From: Anaerolineae bacterium
Lineage (GTDB): Bacteria > Chloroflexota > Anaerolineae > Aggregatilineales > Phototrophicaceae
DNA length: 38,247 nt
NCBI GenBank assembly: GCA_022843385.1
Contig: JALHNT010000066.1
Location: forward strand, 1 to 38,247
Direction: 5' to 3'
Under the pieces are notes generated by a model, which saw only the letters and a program-made list of their open reading frames with translations, did not search any database and had not been told where the DNA came from. Each line of letters starts with the position of its first letter. Within the stretch, counting starts at the first letter, position 1. The translations under genes and the position numbers were made by a program. This document shows, piece by piece, positions 14,519 through 22,478 of the stretch.

Positions 14519-15262
14519 ATGGCAAAGCAAGCGCTGCTCAGCCTGACATACAATCGTACCGAGGATTTTGACGCGAACGCGCGCGGAGAACTCACCTCGC
14601 GCCAATGTGACCGGCTGCGGCATGTTACGCTCCTGGATAAACCGGCGTCACAGCAGGCGATTGCTGACGCAAGGGTATCTCGTGGTGGGTCACGGCGCGG
14701 AGTGATTCTCGTCTCAGTCGTAATCCTTTTTCTGCTGCTGATGGCCGGCAGCGCTCACGATGTGACCCTGCTTGGCCTAACTGGGTGTGTCGTCTTCATC
14801 CTGTTCAGTTTGATCGCAATTGTCGGCTTGAAGAATGGGGATACGCAGGCAGGCGATGAGCTGAAAGCCCAGTTCAAACAGCGTGATGCGGAGTTCTATT
14901 CCAGGCTCGCCTCAGCTGAGATCAATAACGCTATCCAGCGCGAGCAAAGTCGAATCAGACTGGAAAGGCGCGGATCGGATGACCCCGTCCGGCTGTACAT
15001 TGGCCTGCAAGACTTTGATATTGCAGAGGATTTGGCTTCGGCGCTGCGCAGCGAACAAAATGAGATGGTGGCCTATTTCCTCCGCACACCGCATCACGGC
15101 AACCTGCTGCTCTCGATCCAGAGTCTTGATTATGTGCGACAGATGCGGCTGAGTGAAGCCGTTGGCATCAGCGACGATGGCGAAATCATCTATCGTGATG
15201 AACTGAGTGATGACTCGTTCGTTGCTGACATGAGCCCGCTGAAGCAGAAACGAGACGAGTGA
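14519..15262 (+). CDS. Array protein 5: diverged two-helix paralogue
   Basis: The 247-residue protein keeps the family plan, but with changes in the N-block (LSLTYNRTEDFDANARGELTS) and the end block (AVGISDDGEIIYRDELSDD). Helices are at ~61-81 (GVILVSVVILFLLLMAG) and ~84-106 (TLLGLTGCVVFILFSLIAIVG). The middle carries YIGLQDFDIAEDLASALR and MVAYFLRTPHHGNLLLSIQS, closest in wording to protein 1. It starts 13 nt after gene 4 with AGAGGGT as ribosome site. An 88-nt gap with a promoter-like block follows, so it probably ends the first transcription unit. Confidence 0.86.
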   Translation: MAKQALLSLTYNRTEDFDANARGELTSRQCDRLRHVTLLDKPASQQAIADARVSRGGSRRGVILVSVVILFLLLMAGSAHDVTLLGLTGCVVFILFSLIAIVGLKNGDTQAGDELKAQFKQRDAEFYSRLASAEINNAIQREQSRIRLERRGSDDPVRLYIGLQDFDIAEDLASALRSEQNEMVAYFLRTPHHGNLLLSIQSLDYVRQMRLSEAVGISDDGEIIYRDELSDDSFVADMSPLKQKRDE

Positions 15263-15280
15263 CCCCCATTCCCCCCAAGA

Positions 15281-15316
15281 GTAGGGGTGCGAGTCGGTGC
15301 ACCTCCTTGCTATAGT
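15281..15316 (+). promoter_or_regulatory. Second promoter-like block, inside the array
   Basis: AGGGGTGCGAG followed 17 nt later by TATAGT (15311-15316), in the context CCTTGCTATAGTG, repeats the block at 11399-11432. It lies 35 nt before the start of array gene 6 and splits the array into a five-gene and a three-gene unit. Confidence 0.5.
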
Positions 15317-15350
15317 GGGGGCATCGTCAACGAGTGATGGATGTGGGTTC

Positions 15351-16106
15351 ATGTTCAATCCGAAGCTGTTGGGACGGGCCGATAACCGGCTGGAAGACTT
15401 CACCGCCAATGTGCAGGGTGAACTGAGCGAACGCCAACTGGAACGGCTGCGCGGCATCAGTGCGCCGGTCAGCAGCCGCGAATTTGAATGCGAGACACAC
15501 ATCGCCGAGGCCAAGTCAAAAGGCCGAACGGCTCTGATCGTGGCGCTGATGTTCCTCGCCATCATGGTACTGTTTTTCTTCGAAACCAGGGGCGATGGCA
15601 GACAAACCCAGGTTATATGGTTCGGGCTGATCGTTGTGGTGTTCGGCGGAAACTTCCTTTATCGCCTCATCACAGGGCTGCACTATCACCAGGAATTGAA
15701 CCAGCTCCGCGCCTACCGCGCCCAGATGGATGCCGGGCTTCAGAGCAGCCTGGATGCGCCGGATGTCGAGTCCTATCTTCAGCGCGTTGACGGCACGGTG
15801 GTGCTGGAACAAGGCAGCGGCGAGCGACGCAACCAGCTTCACATTGGCAACCTGTCGTTTGAAGTCGCGGGCGATCTGTGGCAGCAGTTCCGCGATACTG
15901 GCGGTCAGGTCATTGCCCATTATCTGGAGACGCGCTATCACGGCAACTTGCTGCTTTCCATTCAAAGTGCATCGGCAATCGAGCAGACCCAACTGAGTGA
16001 AGTGGTCGGCATCAGCGACGACGGCGAGATCATCTATGAGACGGATCTGACCGATGATGTCCCGGATGGTGAGGTCAGGCCGCTGAAGAAGAACATGGAG
16101 GACTAA
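15351..16106 (+). CDS. Array protein 6: two-helix membrane protein, unknown family
   Basis: The 251-residue paralogue begins MFNPKLLGRADNRLEDF and continues to ANVQGELSERQLERLRG. Helices are at ~60-78 (TALIVALMFLAIMVLFFF) and ~86-106 (QVIWFGLIVVVFGGNFLY). Shared elements are LNQLRAYRAQMDAGLQSSLDAP, LHIGNLSFEVAGDLWQQFR, VIAHYLETRYHGNLLLSIQS and VVGISDDGEIIYETDLTDD. The frame is open from 15297, but the ATG at 15351 aligns with array protein 7 (which also begins MFN) and lies downstream of the promoter-like block. The next gene follows after only 4 nt, so genes 6 and 7 are coupled. Confidence 0.87.
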   Translation: MFNPKLLGRADNRLEDFTANVQGELSERQLERLRGISAPVSSREFECETHIAEAKSKGRTALIVALMFLAIMVLFFFETRGDGRQTQVIWFGLIVVVFGGNFLYRLITGLHYHQELNQLRAYRAQMDAGLQSSLDAPDVESYLQRVDGTVVLEQGSGERRNQLHIGNLSFEVAGDLWQQFRDTGGQVIAHYLETRYHGNLLLSIQSASAIEQTQLSEVVGISDDGEIIYETDLTDDVPDGEVRPLKKNMED

Positions 16107-16110
16107 CCCG

Positions 16111-16854
16111 ATGTTCAACCTCGGATTGATCTCCCAGCGCGATAATCAGCCAGAGGATTTTGCCGCCAACGCCGAGGGCGACCTGACCGCCCGCCAGATA
16201 ACTCGCCTGCGACTGGTTCGACTGCCGGTGAATCGCCACGAATATGAACTGGAAAGCCAGATCGCAGACGAACAACGTCAGCTCGGCCCGGTGACGCTGG
16301 TGCTGTGCTTCTATGTGGCGTTGACCGTTTTGTTGCTGCTGCTGGGCGGAATCGCTGCAACAGTGCCGGGCCTGCTGCTGACGTTGATGGGGGGTGCCAA
16401 AGCCTTATCAATCATCATCCCCTCGCGCCAGAAGCAGCAGGAATTGCACCGGCTGCGTACCCACCGCGACCAGGCCGAGGCTGGTCTGGCGCAAAGCCTG
16501 AAAGCTCCTGATCTACGGGATTTCATCCAGCACACAGAAGGCACAATCGTGCTGGAACAGGACAGCAGCGCGGGACGTCATCAGATTCACATTGGCGACC
16601 AGTCGTTTGCCGTCGATGGCAGCCTGTGGCAGCAGGTGCGGGAACAGGGCGGACGGATGGTGGCCTACTATCTGGCGACGCGCGATCATGGCAATCTGCC
16701 GCTGTCGATCCAGAGCGCGGATGATGTGGAACAGGCCAAACTCAAACACGCGGTCGGCATCAGCGATGATGGTGAGCTGATCTATGAGACGGATCTGACC
16801 GATGATGTCCCGGATGGTGAGGTCAGGCCGCTGAATAAACGATTGGAAGGATGA
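16111..16854 (+). CDS. Array protein 7: two-helix membrane protein, unknown family
   Basis: The 247-residue paralogue starts MFNLGLISQRDNQPEDFAAN and continues with the GDLTARQ block. Its helices are at ~60-80 (VTLVLCFYVALTVLLLLLGG) and ~82-98 (TVPGLLLTLMGGAKALS). The cytosolic domain shows LHRLRTHRDQAEAGLAQSLKAP, IHIGDQSFAVDGSLWQQVR, MVAYYLATRDHGNLPLSIQS and AVGISDDGELIYETDLTDD. The ribosome site GGAGG lies inside the last codons of gene 6, about 9 nt before the ATG. Genes 6 and 7 share the ending TDLTDDVPDGEVRPL almost letter for letter, so the second unit has been homogenised separately from the first. Confidence 0.87.
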   Translation: MFNLGLISQRDNQPEDFAANAEGDLTARQITRLRLVRLPVNRHEYELESQIADEQRQLGPVTLVLCFYVALTVLLLLLGGIAATVPGLLLTLMGGAKALSIIIPSRQKQQELHRLRTHRDQAEAGLAQSLKAPDLRDFIQHTEGTIVLEQDSSAGRHQIHIGDQSFAVDGSLWQQVREQGGRMVAYYLATRDHGNLPLSIQSADDVEQAKLKHAVGISDDGELIYETDLTDDVPDGEVRPLNKRLEG

Positions 16855-16859
16855 CGGTT

Positions 16860-17555
16860 ATGTTGGGGAACAAACCGCTCATCCACAGCCGCATGACGAT
16901 GGCGGAAAACACCGAGGAGGGCTTCCTCGCCAACGAAGCCGGCTACTTGAGCCCTGGGCAAATCGCTCGTCTACACCATGACATTGGACAGAGCCAGTCA
17001 AACTGGTTCCTGATCTCGCCGCCCCTGCTGACTATCCTAGCAGCAGTGCTGTTCGTCTGTGGCCCGTTAACGCTGGCTCAGTTGTTATCCAATGCTCAAT
17101 CGCTCATCGTCCCGCTTGAGCTAATCGCCGGAGTCGTAGCCGGGATGTTTTTTGTGTACCAGGCGTATGTGATGCGCTATCAGGCGATGCGCCGCGCCTT
17201 GCAAACGGGTGATTTTCGCTACCACACCTATACTGGCCCGGCCGAGTTCATCAGCATCCCGTCATCGAAGCGCTGGCAGGCGGCCCATCGCCATCACGAC
17301 GCCTTTTTCATTCGCGCCGATGACCACCTGATCCCAGTCGCTCAATCACTGTGGGACGGGTTGCGCCCGGCAGCCGACGGCCTCATCATCCATTACCTGA
17401 CGCACCCCTTCCTCTCCCTGCTTTCGATTCAACCGATCCCCGCTGAAGAGCCTCCCACCGACTCAGAACTGGCGAAGGTGATCGGGATTGGTGACGATGG
17501 CGAGCTGATCTATGAAGAAGAGGATAAGCATCTGGGACACCGGCGCGCTGAGTGA
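16860..17555 (+). CDS. Array protein 8: most divergent paralogue
   Basis: At 231 residues this is the shortest and most divergent member. Remnants of the plan are clear: EEGFLANEAGYLSPGQIARL at the N-terminus, helices at ~45-66 (LISPPLLTILAAVLFVCG) and ~76-98 (IVPLELIAGVVAGMFFVYQA), IIHYLTHPFLSLLSIQ, and VIGIGDDGELIYEEE at the end. I prefer the ATG at 16860, with GGAAGG 9 nt upstream, to the one at 16851, which would overlap the stop of gene 7 but sits directly on the ribosome site. The variable central domain is short and His-rich (RWQAAHRHHDAFFIRADD). It may be the founding or a specialised member; that is inference. Confidence 0.82.
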   Translation: MLGNKPLIHSRMTMAENTEEGFLANEAGYLSPGQIARLHHDIGQSQSNWFLISPPLLTILAAVLFVCGPLTLAQLLSNAQSLIVPLELIAGVVAGMFFVYQAYVMRYQAMRRALQTGDFRYHTYTGPAEFISIPSSKRWQAAHRHHDAFFIRADDHLIPVAQSLWDGLRPAADGLIIHYLTHPFLSLLSIQPIPAEEPPTDSELAKVIGIGDDGELIYEEEDKHLGHRRAE

Positions 17556-17578
17556 GTGGAAGCGCGTGGATTAGTTAA

Positions 17579-17609
17579 GCAGGGGCAACCAGTCAAGGCC
17601 GCCCCTACA
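17579..17609. terminator. Hairpin between convergent genes
   Basis: AGGGGC (17581-17586) pairs with GCCCCT (17601-17606) between the end of the array and the convergent 5'-nucleotidase gene. There is no U-tract, so it may be a weak bidirectional stop or a relic of an intergenic repeat. Confidence 0.35.
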
Positions 17610-17627
17610 GAACAGATTGACGACGAT

Positions 17628-19247
17628 TTACGACGGCTGATCAACGCGGGTGATGCGGCCTTCAACCTGCGGGTTGATCGGCGCATTCAGCCGGATGTAA
17701 TCGGCCACCACGATATCCAGGGGGTTGCCACCATCGTAGGCGTTGATGGCGTTTTCGGCGAACACCGAGTAACCATCGCCGCCGCGCCGCATGAAGTCAT
17801 TGCTGGCGATGCTATAGGTCGCGGCCAGATCGAGCGGGGCATACTCGCCATTTTCGCCCAGGACTTCGACGCTGACGATGCGGCTGCCGACATCACGGCT
17901 GCCATCCCAGCTATAGCGCAGACCAGAAACCTGGGGGAAGCGCCCGGCACCATTCTCGACCTGCGACACGCCATTTTCCAGCGCCACCAGCACATCGGCA
18001 CCGGTCAGTTCAAAGGTGCTGACCAGGTTGCCAAACGGCAGCACGGTCAGAACATCGCCCATCGTCACGCCATAGGGTTCGGCCAGCGCCAGGTCTTCCG
18101 GCACTTCGCGGACATCGGTCGGAACATTGGAACGGATGCCACCACCGTTGGTGATGGCGATCTGGGCACCGGAGTAAGCGCGCATGGCATCGGTAATCAG
18201 GTTTCCCAGGTTGCACTCGGCGGCGCGGCACACGCTGCGGTCACCGACCAGGAAGGTCTCGGTCTCGCCCACCGGCATCGCCATCAGTTCGGTGATCGGC
18301 ACGCGCAGTTCATCGATGATGGCCTGGACTTCGGCATCCGGCGCAATGTAGCGCGACAGCAGGATGACATCACCCGAGGCGCTGGTCACTGCACCTTCAG
18401 CATCGAACTGGACATCCAGCCGGCCCATGTAACGCAGGCTGCTGCCAGCCTGGACGATGCGTACATCGTTGCCATCCTTGTCCTCGACCACCAGCGGATA
18501 GCGCCCTTCAGCCGCGCTGTAGGCATTGCTCAGCAGGGTGTGGCTGTGACCACCGACGATAACATCGACGCCGCTGATCTGAGGCGCAAGCGCTTCATCC
18601 GCCGGCAGACCGATGTGGGAGAGCAGGATGATCTTATTGATGCCCTGCGCCGTCAGTTCATCCACCGCTGCCTGAGTGACAGCCACCAGATCGGTATTGA
18701 ACACCACCTCCGGGCCAGGGGATGCCAGGATGCCGGTGTCGGGCGGGGTCAGACCGATGACACCAATCTGCTGATCGGCCACTTCGAGGATGGTATAGGG
18801 CAAAACTTTTTCCGCCAGGTTTGCGCCAAAGCTCACGTTGGCGGTGATGACCGGGAATTCCAGCATATCGATGAAGCTCACCAGCGTATCATCGCCGTCA
18901 TCAAATTCATGATTGCCCAGCGTGATCACATCGTACTGCATCAGATTCATGATGCGGGCAGCGTCTTCACCGCGCCACTGCTGGTGGAACAGCGTGCCAG
19001 TGAAACGATCACCGGCGTCGATCAGGATCGAATTGCCACCCTCAGCCCGAATCTGATTGATGACCGTCATCTGCCGCGCCGCACCGCCGTCGGTCGTGGC
19101 ATCGCGCCGGGCATCCAGCGGAGCATAGGCACCATGGACGTCGTTGGTGTGCATGATCGTCAGGCGAAAGGTATCGCCCTGCGCCAGCGCTGTCGAAGTC
19201 AGCGTCAGCAGCAGCAATCCAACCAGTAACCCGAATCGTCGTAACAT
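17628..19247 (-). CDS. Secreted 5'-nucleotidase / metallophosphoesterase
   Basis: The 539-residue protein has a signal peptide (LRRFGLLVGLLLLTLTSTALA). The N-terminal calcineurin-like domain shows the dimetal ligands in order: HTNDVHG, DAGDRFTG, LGNHEFDDG and VGGHSHT. The C-terminal 5'-nucleotidase domain (~residues 330-510) contains ITNGGGIRS and the nucleotide-stacking loop SNDFMRRGGDGYSVF. Enzymes of this UshA/NT5E-like family hydrolyse extracellular nucleotides or UDP-sugars to scavenge phosphate and nucleosides. The protein has no anchor motif, so it is probably exported across the cytoplasmic membrane. I chose the ATG at 19247, which lies 8 nt after AGGAG; an ATG at 19253 is only 2 nt from it. 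A single-gene unit is likely. Confidence 0.93.
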   Translation of the reverse strand: MLRRFGLLVGLLLLTLTSTALAQGDTFRLTIMHTNDVHGAYAPLDARRDATTDGGAARQMTVINQIRAEGGNSILIDAGDRFTGTLFHQQWRGEDAARIMNLMQYDVITLGNHEFDDGDDTLVSFIDMLEFPVITANVSFGANLAEKVLPYTILEVADQQIGVIGLTPPDTGILASPGPEVVFNTDLVAVTQAAVDELTAQGINKIILLSHIGLPADEALAPQISGVDVIVGGHSHTLLSNAYSAAEGRYPLVVEDKDGNDVRIVQAGSSLRYMGRLDVQFDAEGAVTSASGDVILLSRYIAPDAEVQAIIDELRVPITELMAMPVGETETFLVGDRSVCRAAECNLGNLITDAMRAYSGAQIAITNGGGIRSNVPTDVREVPEDLALAEPYGVTMGDVLTVLPFGNLVSTFELTGADVLVALENGVSQVENGAGRFPQVSGLRYSWDGSRDVGSRIVSVEVLGENGEYAPLDLAATYSIASNDFMRRGGDGYSVFAENAINAYDGGNPLDIVVADYIRLNAPINPQVEGRITRVDQPS

Positions 19248-19372
19248 CAACATTTCTCCTTACAAGAATACTGAGACTCACAATCGTGGCGCATCTGTAT
19301 GTAGAGATGCACAAGATGAGTTTAAGTGAAGGTTAAGAAAATGCCAAAAAGATGTAACATGGTTAAAGGGTG

Positions 19373-20692
19373 TCAAACGACAGGTTTTTCCCGCCCGACA
19401 ATCAACCCTGGCAGCGCGATGCCGAGCGCAATCGCCCCCAGGATCAGGCTGGTCTTGATGACATTCAGGCTGACCACCGCCAGCGTATCGACCAGCAACC
19501 GGGTGTCGCCCAGCGCGATCTCCAGGATGCCCATCATGGTGCGGAAGGCGAAGATGCCCGGCACCATCGTCACAGCCGCGCTGACAGTGATAACCAGCGC
19601 CGGGATATGCCAGCGTTGGGCGAAAATCTCGCCAATCAGCCCCATCACCAGCGCCCCACCCAGCGTCGCCACTTCGACATCCATCCCGCCCAGCAGCAGT
19701 GCCGTCCGCAGGGCATGACCGAGCGCCGCTGCCAGCGCACAGATCGGCAGCATCCGCCCCGGCACATTGAATAGCACGGCGAAACCGCTGGCCGCCAGCG
19801 CAGCCCAGATGGCATCCTGGGTGATGAAGCCGATGATCGCCACTGTTTCCGTCGGGCGCACCACTGGCAGGGTTGCCAGTGCACTGATGCCGGCCAGTCG
19901 TAGCGCCAGCGCCAGCCCCACCGCGATGCCCATCGAGATCAGCGCCCCGGTGATGCCGCGTATCAGCCCGGTCACCAGATGGCCTTTAATGAGGTCATCA
20001 GCGGCGTTGATGAGATGAACCCCCGGCACCAGCAGCAGCACCGCCGAAGCCAGCGCGATCTGGGGTTGCGGGGTGAGGTTGAACACTTGGGCAGCACTCG
20101 CCAGAATGCCGGCGGTGAAGGCCGTCACGATCACGATTAGCAGATGGTTAAAGTAGCGCCGCCCCAATTCCTGCCGCACGAACATGGCAATGGCGCTCGC
20201 CAGAAAGACGACCGCGAAAACCGGCCAGTCACCGCCGTTCAGCCGGCTGAAAGCGGCACAGGCTGCGCCGACCATGCCCACGACCAGCCAGCGCTTGTGA
20301 TGATGCCGCAGGCGATCCAGCCGTTGCAGCCGTGCCCGTACCTGAATCCGATCCAGATCGCCACTGCTGACCTGCCGCACGATCTGGTTGATCTCGTGGA
20401 TGATCGCCATGTTGACGCCGATGCTGACCACCCGGCGAATCTTGGTGCGGAATTCCTGACCGCTGGTGGTCGTCACCGCGATGACGTTGGGCGAGACCAG
20501 CACATCCAGCCAGTCAGCACCCAGACCGGTCCCCAGCCGATGCACCGACTCTTCAATTCGCGCCGATTCGGCCCCATGTTGCAGCAGGAGCTGCCCGGCC
20601 CAGAGCGAGAGATCAATCACATCGCGCAGCGCTTCATAATTCAGCGGCGCTTTGGTCGGACGCTCGGCCATCAGCACGCCAGTTGTTTCCAT
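19373..20692 (-). CDS. Threonine/serine exporter family protein (ThrE-like)
   Basis: The 439-residue protein has the ThrE layout. The cytosolic N-terminal region (DUF1212-like; LSLWAGQLLLQHGAESARIEES split here by wording: LLLQHGAESARIEES, then VITTTSG-type strand AVTTTSGQEFRTKIRRV) is followed by about ten membrane helices. These fall in two groups: residues ~150-290 and, DUF3815-like, ~300-430. The motif LVPGVHLINAADDLIKGH and its later counterpart TMVPGIFAFRTMMG are the paired pore-lining repeats typical of the family. Corynebacterial ThrE exports Thr and Ser with the proton gradient; substrate here is inferred. The ATG at 20692 has AGGAG 6 nt upstream and is preferred to the one at 20671. 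There is no linked amino-acid gene. Confidence 0.9.
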   Translation of the reverse strand: METTGVLMAERPTKAPLNYEALRDVIDLSLWAGQLLLQHGAESARIEESVHRLGTGLGADWLDVLVSPNVIAVTTTSGQEFRTKIRRVVSIGVNMAIIHEINQIVRQVSSGDLDRIQVRARLQRLDRLRHHHKRWLVVGMVGAACAAFSRLNGGDWPVFAVVFLASAIAMFVRQELGRRYFNHLLIVIVTAFTAGILASAAQVFNLTPQPQIALASAVLLLVPGVHLINAADDLIKGHLVTGLIRGITGALISMGIAVGLALALRLAGISALATLPVVRPTETVAIIGFITQDAIWAALAASGFAVLFNVPGRMLPICALAAALGHALRTALLLGGMDVEVATLGGALVMGLIGEIFAQRWHIPALVITVSAAVTMVPGIFAFRTMMGILEIALGDTRLLVDTLAVVSLNVIKTSLILGAIALGIALPGLIVGREKPVV

Positions 20693-21074
20693 ATTGGCTC
20701 CTCATTCATCCGCTTGCGATAACCATACTCAATACTGGCTCACGTAGCAACCCAGCCAGCGCCACATCCGAAGCCTGGTGACAGTGCCAAGTGGATTACT
20801 CTAACCCATCTTCGGGGGCGATTGCCGGAAGGTTCGGCACATCTCAGCGATCAGGATGGACTGCGCTGCTGCCAGTGGCAGAAACCGCTTGAAGCAGTCT
20901 GATGGGGATATAGGGGGTGGATGTCCAAAGGTTCATCCTGTCGAGAAGGATAGCCCATACGAGGTGCAAAAACTGCTCAACAGCAGACGTACGGAGCTGA
21001 GACAATAAGAGACAATGTATTGCTCATCCGCAACGAGGTGGCATCATGCAGCCGATTCAGACGCAAACAGCGCT
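20693..21074. other. 382-bp intergenic region without a supported gene
   Basis: No open frame with a ribosome site, no tRNA-like fold and no strong hairpin was found here. It should hold the promoter of the ThrE-like gene on the minus strand, but I see no clear -35/-10 pair. It also holds whatever terminates the signalling operon. Confidence 0.4.
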
Positions 21075-22016
21075 TTACGGACGCTGAAAGGTCGGGAAGC
21101 GTTTGGGCTGCGGGATGGCTTTCAGAATTTCGTCGATGACATTGGCGCTGCGTTTGGTGTACAACCAGACCATACCCGGCTTGACATCGGTGCCGCAGAT
21201 GACCGCCAGCGAGACGGTGTAGGGTGAGCCGAATTCGACGATATAGACGCCGTTATTGGCACCCTCAAAATAGGTCGAATTGAATTTCGTTTCTTCGAGA
21301 ATGTTCGCCAGCGAACGTTGTGCTGAATGGTCGATGCTCAGCGCTCGTGTCAGCAGTTGCAGATCGTATTCTTCCAGCGTTCCGGCTGCGCCGACCATGT
21401 TGCCATCGGCATCAATCAGGCCGACGAAGTTCGCTTTGACATGGTTGAGCAGGTCTTTCAGCTCATCATTAATCTGTTTGAACTGATTGCGCCCCAACAC
21501 CAGTGCTGCCGAGCGAGTGCGCGGGTCGAGGCGTTTGGCACGATCGGTGTTCTCCAGCGGCGTCTGCGATTCAACCATCGCTGGTCGGGCATCTTCAGCA
21601 CGGCGGATTTCCAACTGGCGTTCGATCTGCATCAGCACGAATGACATATTCAGCGGCTTATACAGATAATCGACTGCACCGAGCCGATAGACAGCCACGG
21701 CGCTCTTGGCCGAAAGATCGTCGTCAATCACGATCACGCGGGCTTTAGGGCGCAGTCCACCGACTACTGCCAGCAGATCAACCCCGCTCAGGTCAGGCAG
21801 TTCCGCTTCGGTCACAATCAAGTCGAAATCCGTCAGCAGAATCTCGCTCAGCGCTTCTTCAAAGTTGCGCGCCTGATTGACCATATAGCCACCAACCGAC
21901 TCCAGCGTGTCGATCAGCAGACGGCGCAATTCCTGATCACGGGCCACGATCAGAATACGCTCGCGGCGACGTCCACCATTCACCGAGGGTTGTTGTACCG
22001 CGTCCATCGTCATCAT
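21075..22016 (-). CDS. Degenerate receiver domain fused to Roadblock/LC7-like domain
   Basis: Residues ~20-135 have a response-regulator receiver fold, but the key acids are changed. The phospho-acceptor position in DLIVTEAELPD is Glu70, and the acidic pocket normally DD reads AR in ILIVARDQE. The Lys of LYKP is kept. Residues ~185-305 look like a Roadblock/LC7 (longin-like) domain: FVGLIDADGNMVGAAG, then the helix and strands ending VWLYTKRSANVID. Such domains bind small GTPases of the MglA type or dimerise. The protein is therefore probably not switched by phosphorylation and may be a scaffold. The ATG at 22016 directly follows the TAG of cheW, so the genes are coupled; ATGs at 22013 and 22007 are alternatives. 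It is the last gene of the operon. Confidence 0.82.
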   Translation of the reverse strand: MMTMDAVQQPSVNGGRRRERILIVARDQELRRLLIDTLESVGGYMVNQARNFEEALSEILLTDFDLIVTEAELPDLSGVDLLAVVGGLRPKARVIVIDDDLSAKSAVAVYRLGAVDYLYKPLNMSFVLMQIERQLEIRRAEDARPAMVESQTPLENTDRAKRLDPRTRSAALVLGRNQFKQINDELKDLLNHVKANFVGLIDADGNMVGAAGTLEEYDLQLLTRALSIDHSAQRSLANILEETKFNSTYFEGANNGVYIVEFGSPYTVSLAVICGTDVKPGMVWLYTKRSANVIDEILKAIPQPKRFPTFQRP

Positions 22017-22478
22017 CTAAAAACCTTCGGGAGACATTGTCTCCAAGAATGCCGTCAGTAACGCCGGCAGCGATACGATTGGGATGAGTAGAGACCGATG
22101 CGTAATCATTCCGTGAAGATAACGGGCTGATCCCGGCGCATCCACCAGTTGCAGCGCATCCATATATTCCACCTGATGCACTTCATCGACGACTAACCCT
22201 ACCTGCTTACTGCCTCCCTCGGCGACAATGAACAGGCTGGCGCTGGTAATCGGTGCTGCCGATTGCTTAAAAATCAGGCGCAGATCGAGCAGCGGCAAAA
22301 TCGCCCCACGCCGGTTTATCACCCCGATGAAGGGATCGGGTGTTTCTGGCAGCGGCGTATACTCCACCATCGCGGTCACTTCAACCACATCCTCAATCAG
22401 CAGTCCATACGTCTGCTTGGCGAGGTTGAAAGTCAGAATGGGTAAACGCGCCAGTTCAGGGCTGAGTGGGTTGAACAT
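22017..22478 (-). CDS. cheW: CheW-like coupling protein
   Basis: The 153-residue protein is a single CheW domain: an opening strand (ILTFNLAKQTYGLLIEDVVEV), the PFIGVINRRGAILPLLDLR core that binds kinase and receptor, and a VGLVVDEVHQVEYM segment. CheW links chemoreceptors to the histidine kinase CheA. Neither partner is encoded in this window, so it must work with proteins encoded elsewhere, or in a rewired complex with the neighbouring receiver-Roadblock protein. The start lies within the end of the RsbT-like gene (23-nt overlap), and the stop abuts the next ATG, which shows a tightly packed operon. Confidence 0.9.
   Translation of the reverse strand: MFNPLSPELARLPILTFNLAKQTYGLLIEDVVEVTAMVEYTPLPETPDPFIGVINRRGAILPLLDLRLIFKQSAAPITSASLFIVAEGGSKQVGLVVDEVHQVEYMDALQLVDAPGSARYLHGMITHRSLLIPIVSLPALLTAFLETMSPEGF

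Noticed and set aside
11467..17555. Array proteins as toxin-immunity cassettes
   Set aside because: No toxin domain or secretion signal is seen in or beside the array; the idea is compatible with the diversity but not supported by sequence.
17556..19229. 557-codon open frame on the plus strand
   Set aside because: It is the antisense shadow of the 5'-nucleotidase gene; its His/Asp/Gln-rich translation has no family motif, while the minus strand has a signal peptide and all catalytic motifs.
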